Below, in pieces: positions 16,757-22,778 of a stretch of DNA of 51,721 bases. Below the pieces are notes generated by a model, which ran no database searches, was not told the origin of the DNA, and worked only from the letters and a program-made list of their open reading frames with translations. This stretch comes from Muribaculaceae bacterium (GTDB lineage: Bacteria; Bacteroidota; Bacteroidia; Bacteroidales; Muribaculaceae), in contig JAFUWD010000039.1 of assembly GCA_017483645.1 (NCBI GenBank), forward strand, positions 1 through 51,721, read 5' to 3'. The translations under genes and the position numbers were made by a program. The number at the start of each line of letters is the position of its first letter. Within the stretch, counting starts at the first letter, position 1.

Positions 16757-17505
16757 TAAGGCGGCTTTTTGCCAAGTCTATCCAATACCATGTTTCTTAC
16801 CTCGCTCACTTTCTTCTTGTAGGCTTCCGCGCCGCATTTTCTATTTTTTTCCACCGCCAAAATCAATTGCTTGAGCTCCATTTTAGTGCTGATATAGTAG
16901 CCCCTTTGGTGATAGGAGTACACCGCCATGCCAAAGTCTTCGGCAAGTCTTCTTCTAATTGTGTCCCGCTTCCTTCTTGTGAAGTATCCACTGAGGGCAC
17001 CACCGCACTCCTTCTTTAGTTCTTTTTCATCACAAAAAGCCTTGTCGCGGCCTACCATTCGGGCAAACAAAAATAAATCATTTGTCTTGCAGTGGGTTTT
17101 TCGCCCCAAGATGCTCTTAGCTGCCAAGTAGGCCAGTAATGCTACCTTGTCCGGCTCGGAGATGTTTCTCGACCCGCGGATTTCCCAAAACAATCTTCTT
17201 GAAATGCCAGTCCTTGCGCCTTTGTACTTCAAATACACTTCTCCGGAACGCTGGTAATACTCGTATGCATCTGATTTACACTCAAAGCCCAAAAAATCCT
17301 CGGCAGTTCTCACCAATTGTCGCACTGGCATTGCATCGCCGTATTTATCCCGTACTTTTTTCATGTACTCATAGGAAGCCCAGCTCAGCATCTTATCGAA
17401 AGTTTTCCGCGGCCGATTGATGAAGCCTTCTAAAATAGACACTGGAAAGTTATAGTAGGCAGTTTCATTTTTTGGAAACCACTGATAAGCCTTGTTAGTT
17501 ACCAT
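16756..17505 (-). CDS. Protein of unknown function; possible DNA-binding or replication protein
   Basis: 249 residues, basic at the C-terminus, mostly helical by composition. I recognise no family. A stretch around 185-210 (RRKRDTIRRRLAEDFGMAVY then YHQRGYYIS) could be a helix followed by a wing, and the last 40 residues are Lys- and Arg-rich. It is the last gene of the HTH-led operon, and its stop codon touches the TGTACA array. A replication initiator or a regulator that binds that array is plausible, purely from position. The ATG at 17505 overlaps the stop of the upstream small frame in the string ATGGTAACTAA, which suggests translational coupling. Confidence 0.7.
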   Translation of the reverse strand: MVTNKAYQWFPKNETAYYNFPVSILEGFINRPRKTFDKMLSWASYEYMKKVRDKYGDAMPVRQLVRTAEDFLGFECKSDAYEYYQRSGEVYLKYKGARTGISRRLFWEIRGSRNISEPDKVALLAYLAAKSILGRKTHCKTNDLFLFARMVGRDKAFCDEKELKKECGGALSGYFTRRKRDTIRRRLAEDFGMAVYSYHQRGYYISTKMELKQLILAVEKNRKCGAEAYKKKVSEVRNMVLDRLGKKPP

Positions 17506-17782
17506 TGTTGCGCTCTCTTGTCATTTTTGAAAATGCACAAACCACACTCAAGCCCCACAATCTTGCATCTTTTGGGTCTCTCGGGCGATTTGTGCTGCTT
17601 ACCGAAGAATGTGCCGGGGGCAGTTTGCCATGCCTTTGTGGGGCATTTCTCGAAGCCGGGGCACTATCACGAAACGCGGCGGGGCAATTACCCGCCATTT
17701 GGAAAAATCCCAAAAAAGGAGTAAATTTGCCCCAGTGATTCGGCTTTATTATGCTAATGAAGTCAATCATTTTATAATCCAT
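17495..17782 (-). CDS. Possible small protein of the element operon
   Basis: A 95-codon frame. Its ATG overlaps the upstream stop (ATGGATTATAA) and its stop overlaps the next start, as in tightly coupled operons. The N-terminus, MDYKMIDFIS, resembles that of the gene before it (MDYIMIKEFIS). The rest is rich in Pro, Arg and Ser and lacks clear structure, and the DNA contains strong inverted repeats. It may therefore be a cis-acting region rather than a gene. The junctions favour a gene and the composition argues against it. Confidence 0.35.
   Translation of the reverse strand: MDYKMIDFISIIKPNHWGKFTPFLGFFQMAGNCPAAFRDSAPASRNAPQRHGKLPPAHSSVSSTNRPRDPKDARLWGLSVVCAFSKMTRERNNGN
17560..17735. other. 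Segment with several inverted repeats
   Basis: Within an AT-rich element this segment is locally GC-rich. GGCGGG (17678-17683) pairs with CCCGCC (17691-17696), and GGGGCAA (17681-17687) pairs with TTGCCCC (17727-17733), so two exclusive foldings share bases. A transfer origin, replication origin or structured mRNA is possible. It coincides with the doubtful small frame at 17495-17782. Confidence 0.35.
17765..17781. repeat. 17-bp element motif, copy 1
   Basis: AATCATTTTATAATCCA on the plus strand is identical to 21179-21195. It spans the stop codon of the gene at 17772-18335 and the start of the small frame at 17495-17782. Confidence 0.7.
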
Positions 17783-18335
17783 TTGAAGGGTCTTGCTGTG
17801 AAGCATCACCCTTCTTTTGTTCCACATGATATTGCCCACTCTCCACAAGTTGCTGAAGATACTTCATTACTTGTTCCATGTCATTGATATTGCCCATTCC
17901 AGCGAAATAGAAAATCACAATGTTAGCCCACTGGTCGGGGGTGAATAATACAACCAAGTCACCAGTGTCACCGGTCACCTTGCCCGATTCGCTGCTGATG
18001 CCCAGTGTACCATAACCAATGAAAAGGGGGTACAATGGCACTTGCCAAAGCTGGGTCCTAACTTCAAAAGGTTTGTGTTGCTTCAGGGGTGAATCCTCTA
18101 CCACCTTGAATCTTCCAAGGAGTTGCCCCACTACTGGGTGCAAAATGTTTCTGCCCTTGCGTTGAACACTGGTTATTTCGCTGCCTTTGCTTATAGAAAG
18201 ACGATTTGGAAGGGTGCTGCTTCCATGTTGCCAGTAATAGCTGCTGGCTGTGCCTTCCTTGTGCTGGTAGAAGGCCACTTGCATTGATTTGCTAATGAAT
18301 TCCTTAATCATGATATAATCCATTTTGTTAGTCAT
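17772..18335 (-). CDS. Protein of unknown function, element operon
   Basis: 187 residues from the ATG at 18335, or 183 from the ATG at 18323, which matches the MDYxMI start seen in the next frame. The middle is rich in beta-type residues (Val, Leu, Tyr, Gly) with a segment DLVVLFTPDQWANIVIFYFAG. The C-terminus is polar and Gln-rich. There is no signal peptide or recognised motif. The start overlaps the HTH gene stop by 8 bp, so it is the second gene of that operon. A role in element maintenance is guessed from position only. Confidence 0.65.
   Translation of the reverse strand: MTNKMDYIMIKEFISKSMQVAFYQHKEGTASSYYWQHGSSTLPNRLSISKGSEITSVQRKGRNILHPVVGQLLGRFKVVEDSPLKQHKPFEVRTQLWQVPLYPLFIGYGTLGISSESGKVTGDTGDLVVLFTPDQWANIVIFYFAGMGNINDMEQVMKYLQQLVESGQYHVEQKKGDASQQDPSNGL
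18306..18322. repeat. 17-bp element motif, copy 2 (two mismatches)
   Basis: AATCATGATATAATCCA differs at two positions from the other copies. It covers the first codons of the gene at 17772-18335 if that gene starts at 18323. Confidence 0.6.
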
Positions 18336-18639
18336 TTTTTGCCTTGATACAATGATTCTCCAAGAAGGCTTCGATGTCAGCCCTACGCACATAAATCTTC
18401 CTACCAAACTGGCTGAATGGTATCACTCTTTTGTCGCGATAGTCTTGCCATGTCTTTGACGAAACACCAAGCATCTTTCTTGCTTCGGTGCTTTCCAGCC
18501 ACATGGCATTGATTTCGGTTTCGGATTTGGTTTGCAGTGTGTTCTTCACTTCTTGCAGCAAGCCCTTGATGCCATTCCATTCCGATTCAGGAAGCACCAC
18601 CAAAGAAGGCACTGCTGTTATTGACGTAGGTTGTGCCAT
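18328..18639 (-). CDS. HTH (excisionase/MerR-type) DNA-binding protein
   Basis: 103 residues from the ATG at 18639; a TTG five codons upstream is less likely. The C-terminal half (about 50-100) is the small winged-helix form common in Bacteroidales mobile elements: a W-L-x-S-x-E-A start, VSSKTWQDYRDKRVIPFSQ, then GRKIYVRRADIEAFLE. Such proteins act as excisionases or regulators beside tyrosine recombinases. It leads the operon and has a strong promoter 60 bp upstream. The repeated 17-bp motif of the element is a candidate binding site. Confidence 0.85.
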   Translation of the reverse strand: MAQPTSITAVPSLVVLPESEWNGIKGLLQEVKNTLQTKSETEINAMWLESTEARKMLGVSSKTWQDYRDKRVIPFSQFGRKIYVRRADIEAFLENHCIKAKND

Positions 18640-18702
18640 TTGCACTGAAAACAATCAGGGAAAACAATTCACAACATTGTGGCTTGTGTCTGATTGGTGT
18701 CG

Positions 18703-18734
18703 CAAAAGTACTTTCGGTTAATTAGTGTGCCAAA
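18703..18734 (-). promoter_or_regulatory. Promoter of the HTH-led operon
   Basis: On the minus strand, TTTG (18734-18731), 20 bp, then TACTTTTG (18710-18703). This perfect match gives a leader of about 60 nt. Confidence 0.75.
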
Positions 18735-18786
18735 ATATTTTGCAGAACATTGAAAGGCTTTTTTCAAGCCCTTTTTATTCCAAAAA

Positions 18787-18827
18787 TGGAACAAAAAAGG
18801 CATCTAAAAAGATGCCACTTTGTTCCA
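18787..18827 (-). terminator. Terminator of the integrase operon
   Basis: GGCATC and GATGCC (18799-18804, 18811-18816) form a stem within a longer dyad (TGGAACAAA at 18787 onward and its complement near 18819-18827). On the minus strand the stem is followed by six T, suiting termination after the gene at 18843. Confidence 0.75.
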
Positions 18828-18842
18828 CTGGTATTTTGCGAT

Positions 18843-19703
18843 TCAATAAGGTTCTTTGAGCCAAAAATCGGCTTCATATTTTATAGCCTGATTATATATG
18901 GATTTGATGTAAGATGTTTTTGCAATATTCATTTGCTTTGAGTCATACTTGTCCCAGTCCTTCTTCATGGCTTCATCAATCAATTCAAATAAGTCCATGC
19001 AGTCAAAAATACGCCGATAATCTTCATTTCGATGCCATTTGTAATGTCTTCTAATTCTCAAAATAAGCCAGTGTAATTTGCTGTTTTTTGGCGGTTTCCC
19101 GGTTAGTATTTTACGGGCCCGCGCGATTGTGCCTTCAATTTGTTTGGGTGTCACCTCCTCTTTGATTTCATTTTCTTCTATAAAATACTCTATATTAGTA
19201 GGCTCCTCGCAAAAGTCATCAAAATCATAAGCACTACAAGAATAATAATAGCCCACATCATCAGCAATGCCTTGTTCTTCAGCGAGAAATTGTAATTGTT
19301 CCCTAATCCATTCTTCGGCATCTTTGTTGTTTCTCCAGTCCTTCAGGTAGGCTTCGGCTTCCTCAATGGTCATTTGTCGCTGATTCATACCTAATGCCTT
19401 ATATCTTTCGATAAGGGCTTGCTTAAGGGCTTCCAGTGCTTTTTTACAGGTAATAGTTACTTTGCCAGCTTTCACCGGCTCATTATTGAGGACTGCAAGA
19501 AGCTGCTGTGCCAGCTCTATTCTTTCTCTTGCATTTCGCCTTGCTCCCCTACTGACTCCGGTTATAATATCAGCAAAGTCACGCTCGTCACAAGCTGCCG
19601 CCTTAAAGCTATCCCACAATTCGGCTTCAAACCTTTCAAAAGGGGTCTTTAATATAAGCCTTGTAAAGTCACCACGCTTGCTGTTTACTTGTTCCAAATC
19701 CAT
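18843..19703 (-). CDS. Acidic helical protein of unknown function
   Basis: 286 residues, very rich in Glu, Asp, Lys and Ala and probably all-helical. An acidic stretch lies near 165-185 (SCSAYDFDDFCEEPTNIEYF), followed by a more basic segment (KLHWLILRIRRHYKWHR). I see no signal peptide, membrane segment or known motif. It starts 48 bp after the integrase stop and ends before a strong terminator, so it belongs to the integrase transcript. It may assist recombination or be the cargo of the element; nothing in the sequence decides. Confidence 0.7.
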   Translation of the reverse strand: MDLEQVNSKRGDFTRLILKTPFERFEAELWDSFKAAACDERDFADIITGVSRGARRNARERIELAQQLLAVLNNEPVKAGKVTITCKKALEALKQALIERYKALGMNQRQMTIEEAEAYLKDWRNNKDAEEWIREQLQFLAEEQGIADDVGYYYSCSAYDFDDFCEEPTNIEYFIEENEIKEEVTPKQIEGTIARARKILTGKPPKNSKLHWLILRIRRHYKWHRNEDYRRIFDCMDLFELIDEAMKKDWDKYDSKQMNIAKTSYIKSIYNQAIKYEADFWLKEPY

Positions 19704-19751
19704 AACATATAAATTTGTATGCTTTTGCTATATCATTAAGGGGGTGCTGGT

Positions 19752-21173
19752 TCACTGGTTGAGGGAAGCCAGCACCGAAGTTATTTCTTCCTCACTCATG
19801 CCCTGAATCAATGCAAGAAGCTGGGTTTTCTTGTCGACCGGGCTACCAAATACGGATTCCAGTGCCTTGTCATTCTCGCTGGTGTCGAAGTTACCCATGT
19901 AGCCTTCAGTGGTTTGTAGCCTTGAATGTGCCAGCAAAGACTTCACCTTGTTGCTTTCGATACCCTTTTGTGCTGCCACACTTGCAAAAGAATGCCTGCT
20001 GATATGCATGGATACTTTTTTGCTGATGCCAGCCTTTGCAGCCAGTCTTTTCAGGCTCTTATTGATAAGGGCATTTTTGGAAGACACTTCTTCAAAAAGT
20101 TTTTGCTTCATGTCGCTGGGAAGGGTGTCCCTATCTGCCTGAAGTATGGCACTGGCATAAGTCTTTCGATTGTCCATGAAGGGAAAAATGTAGTCAGTGG
20201 GCTTGCTGGCTTCGGTTCGATACATGGCAAGAATGGCTGCTGCTTGTGGCACAAGCTTCAAGTCCCTTGTCTTGTGGTTCTTGCCCATTTGATAGTTAAG
20301 CCGGCCACCTTCCACATTCAGCCACCTTAACTGAAGCAAGTCACCCACCCTGATGCCGGCGCAATAATAACTGAAAAGGAAGCAATTCAGGCTGTGCCAG
20401 TCAAGACTGCCTTTTTCCGGCTCAAGTGCTTCCAGTGCCTGAATTTCGCTGATATTTAGCTTTTCTTTTTCGGTCTTGATGCCACTAAACCTGAAAACCA
20501 AAAAGGGGTCTTTGTCGGGTGTAATGTATCCCAGTTCAATGCTTTTTCTCACCAGCGTTTTGAAAACCTTGAGTACAACAACAATTGTATTTTGGTGAAG
20601 CATCTTGCCAGCTTCCTTCGGGCTTCTTGAATTATGAAGGGTGTGAAGGTAGGCATCAAACTTTGTAACAAATTCAGGTGTAATTTCGCTGAAAAGCACT
20701 TCTTTCTTGTGCTTCATCTTCTTGTCCATGAAGTCAGCCAGCTTGTTGAGGAAGCCATTATACTTCTTCCAGTTCCTGATGCCGCCAGCTTCAAGAATGG
20801 CTTGTGTCCTTTCGGCTGCAAAGCCAGTCATGCCACTGGCATCAATCTTCAGGAAAGTATGCGATTGTTCTTCACCCTTCACCAGCAAAGCAACACTTTC
20901 GGCCGTGGCTGCTGATGTTTCCTTCAGTTCCTTGTAACTCTTTCGGGCATCTTCAAGAATGTCGGCTAAAACTTCATTCCAAACCTTGCTGTTAGGCTCA
21001 CTTTCTCTAATCCAGTTATTACCCTTGCACTTTGCATTGAAGTCTTTTTTGCGGTTCAGGAAGATGTCAGTCTTGATTCTCTTTCGCCGGCCGGCGATTG
21101 TGACACACAACAAAATGTTATATTTCTTGTTGCGGTTCGGCTTTGTGTTAAGCTCAAATCGGTAGGTTGCCAT
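19752..21173 (-). CDS. Tyrosine-type site-specific integrase
   Basis: 473 residues, normal for Bacteroidales integrases. An N-terminal arm-binding domain (1 to about 110) precedes a SAM-like core-binding domain (about 115-225) and the catalytic domain (about 235-450). Catalytic residues are visible: Arg275 (AGIRVGD), a Lys near 298-301 (GKNHKT), His390 and Arg393 (HISRHSF), His416 (LAHSR) and the nucleophile Tyr425 (TTEGYMG). All are intact, so the enzyme is probably active. It should recombine the 16-bp core at tRNA-Arg. Its promoter lies in the right arm repeats, which suggests that it represses itself when bound. Confidence 0.95.
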   Translation of the reverse strand: MATYRFELNTKPNRNKKYNILLCVTIAGRRKRIKTDIFLNRKKDFNAKCKGNNWIRESEPNSKVWNEVLADILEDARKSYKELKETSAATAESVALLVKGEEQSHTFLKIDASGMTGFAAERTQAILEAGGIRNWKKYNGFLNKLADFMDKKMKHKKEVLFSEITPEFVTKFDAYLHTLHNSRSPKEAGKMLHQNTIVVVLKVFKTLVRKSIELGYITPDKDPFLVFRFSGIKTEKEKLNISEIQALEALEPEKGSLDWHSLNCFLFSYYCAGIRVGDLLQLRWLNVEGGRLNYQMGKNHKTRDLKLVPQAAAILAMYRTEASKPTDYIFPFMDNRKTYASAILQADRDTLPSDMKQKLFEEVSSKNALINKSLKRLAAKAGISKKVSMHISRHSFASVAAQKGIESNKVKSLLAHSRLQTTEGYMGNFDTSENDKALESVFGSPVDKKTQLLALIQGMSEEEITSVLASLNQ

Positions 21174-21178
21174 ATCAA

Positions 21179-21195
21179 AATCATTTTATAATCCA
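21179..21195. repeat. 17-bp element motif, copy 3
   Basis: AATCATTTTATAATCCA lies in the short integrase leader, between the predicted transcript start and the ATG at 21173. It may be an operator or a translation-control site. Confidence 0.7.
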
Positions 21196-21198
21196 ATG

Positions 21199-21230
21199 CA
21201 AATTTAAACACTTTATTTTTTACTGGCAAA
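21199..21230 (-). promoter_or_regulatory. Integrase promoter overlapping an arm site
   Basis: On the minus strand, TTTG (21230-21227), 20 bp, then TAAATTTG (21206-21199). The -33 box overlaps the right-end arm repeat at 21221-21228, so integrase bound there would block its own transcription. Confidence 0.72.
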
Positions 21231-21240
21231 TCTACTGGCA
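21221..21240 (+). promoter_or_regulatory. Paired arm-type repeats, right end
   Basis: TACTGGCA occurs at 21221-21228 and 21233-21240, 12 bp apart and in the same orientation as the left-end pair. Confidence 0.65.
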
Positions 21241-21359
21241 AAATTTTCACATTCTATTACATTTTATTTTACTCTATTTCAAAAATAATTATTACCTTTG
21301 CGGTGTTTTTCAGGAACTTACAAAATTATGCCAATGTGGCAAATTACTATTTTAGTACC

Positions 21360-21375
21360 CCCAGCGGGGGTACAA
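21360..21375 (+). repeat. Right attachment site (attR)
   Basis: Identical 16 bp to 16332-16347. Together with the preceding bases it makes a perfect hairpin: GTACCCCC (21355-21362), AGC, GGGGGTAC (21366-21373). Confidence 0.88.
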
Positions 21376-21384
21376 TTTATAACT

Positions 21385-21425
21385 GCAGGGGGGTCCGGCG
21401 ATTTACGGCACCCCCTGCTTTTTTT
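21385..21425 (+). terminator. Original tRNA-Arg terminator, displaced by the element
   Basis: GCAGGGGG (21385-21392) pairs with CCCCCTGC (21411-21418), followed by seven T. It lies 10 bp beyond attR, so before integration it would have followed the tRNA directly. Confidence 0.82.
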
Positions 21426-21439
21426 GCATCGGCCTTTCT

Positions 21440-22483
21440 TTAAAATACCGAGGCTGCAATAGTTTTTTCACTTAAGTCGATAAGAAACACAGCCGTGATT
21501 CCCGACCAAACTTTTTCTACTGCGTCATCCGGCTTATTTGCCACGCGGCCTAAGGCTTCCCTGGCTTTTAACCACTGGGCAAGACTACTTTTAATATCTT
21601 TTCGCAAGTTACAGGCACCATTATACTCCTCAACATATAAGCTGTCGCTTTGTCGGTTGTACATCTCATCATGGTCCTCATAATAAACACTGTCCAGAGC
21701 CTGCTTCATACTCTGCTGAAGAAGCGATTCGGCTTGACGAAGGTTACTGCTTGATTGTCCTCTTTTGCCATCAAACAATAGGGCATTCATTTTCTTTTGG
21801 TCCTCAATTCTTGAGCGAACAACATCTTGATGGCTCATAAGGCTTGACGGACCCGCTAGCGAGCCTCCCCAAAAAAGCAATCTTGCAATTGTTGACAAAT
21901 AAGTGGTTAAATCGCTTTCCAAAACTTTCCATTTTGCCATCTCTTCGCGAAGTGCCGCACGAAGGGGCTCGTTCGAAACACGACGACACATTCTTTCGTA
22001 CATCACCGCTTCGCGATAACGGTCCACGGCAATATCCACATCCAACCCGACGATAGCAGACATTGTCGGCCCACCAGCCATCGGCGCATAAACAGTTTCT
22101 ATCTCGTTGAGAACCGAATCAATCTTCTGCGCTTCATCCAATCCCTTTGGTGAATGATGGTTATCAAAATAAGCCACAAGTAAGGGATTGATACGCCTGA
22201 CCTCGCTCATGACCAAGTCGATGTTTTGGGGGACTGTATCACCCATGTGCAACCTCCATAAATATTGAGCCACCTCTACGAGTTCGCCATGCTCACACAC
22301 GATATTATCGTCGGTCCAAAAGGCTAATGAATCTTTAAGCTCATCATAATTAGAATCGCTTGTTTCGCACACAGTAAGTGAGTCGGCCTGAGTTTTGGGC
22401 TTCTTGTTGTCAGTTGGCCTTGAATTGCACGCCGGCAGCACCATGACCGCTATCGTCAGCAGCAAAATACTAATCCTATTCAT
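21440..22483 (-). CDS. Lipoprotein of unknown function
   Basis: 347 residues. A lipoprotein signal peptide ends in a lipobox, VLPAC, near residues 15-19, so the mature protein is lipid-anchored. The rest is largely helical with many charged residues. A C-terminal segment (NLRKDIKSSLAQWLKAREAL) is loosely like LprI/DUF1311 lysozyme-inhibitor repeats; that is a tentative impression. It stands alone with its own strong promoter and lies just outside the integrated element. Confidence 0.75.
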   Translation of the reverse strand: MNRISILLLTIAVMVLPACNSRPTDNKKPKTQADSLTVCETSDSNYDELKDSLAFWTDDNIVCEHGELVEVAQYLWRLHMGDTVPQNIDLVMSEVRRINPLLVAYFDNHHSPKGLDEAQKIDSVLNEIETVYAPMAGGPTMSAIVGLDVDIAVDRYREAVMYERMCRRVSNEPLRAALREEMAKWKVLESDLTTYLSTIARLLFWGGSLAGPSSLMSHQDVVRSRIEDQKKMNALLFDGKRGQSSSNLRQAESLLQQSMKQALDSVYYEDHDEMYNRQSDSLYVEEYNGACNLRKDIKSSLAQWLKAREALGRVANKPDDAVEKVWSGITAVFLIDLSEKTIAASVF

Positions 22484-22521
22484 ATTATCCTGTTTTTAAG
22501 GGAAGATATTTTTAAGAAGAA

Positions 22522-22553
22522 CAAATTTATAACAAAAGAACTATCGCCACAAA
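22522..22553 (-). promoter_or_regulatory. Lipoprotein gene promoter
   Basis: On the minus strand, TTTG (22553-22550), 20 bp, then TAAATTTG (22529-22522), 39 bp before the ATG at 22483. Confidence 0.7.
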
Positions 22554-22607
22554 TATCATCTTATTTTTCTGATGAAAAATTTTTCTCTTTCAAAGAAGAT
22601 ACCCTCC

Positions 22608-22760
22608 AAATTAGGCGGCGGCTCGGAAAAACTCGAAGCGAACTTTGGTTTTTCGCTCGCCTTGCACTAATTTTGCCTACAAAATGGCGAAATTAGGCGG
22701 CACCTCGAAAAAACATTCAAGCAAGCTTGATGTTTTTCGCTCGGTTTGCACTAATTTTGC
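22608..22760 (+). promoter_or_regulatory. Tandemly duplicated promoter of the rRNA methyltransferase gene
   Basis: Two units about 83 bp apart share AATTAGGCGGC, an A-tract, a T-tract (TTTTTCGCTCG) and TTGCACTAATTTTGC. Each contains a -7 box TAATTTTG (22668-22675 and 22752-22759). In each, the A- and T-tracts form an imperfect hairpin over the -33 region. The second copy starts transcription about 15 nt before the ATG. Confidence 0.7.
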
Positions 22761-22778
22761 AAAAAATTACTGAAAGCG

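Larger units (their letters stand above)
16332..21375. mobile_element. Integrated element of about 5.03 kb at tRNA-Arg(CCT)
   Basis: The element lies between 16-bp perfect direct repeats (16332-16347 and 21360-21375), the left one formed by the tRNA 3' end. A tyrosine integrase gene sits at the far end and reads toward the tRNA. Base composition is AT-richer than the flanking genes. Contents from right to left: integrase, acidic protein of unknown function, HTH protein, two or three proteins of unknown function, iteron-like array and a gene remnant. Arm-type repeats lie just inside both ends. I recognise no relaxase, capsid, toxin or resistance gene. It could be a small integrative or mobilisable element, an integrated cryptic plasmid or a satellite. 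Confidence 0.88.
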
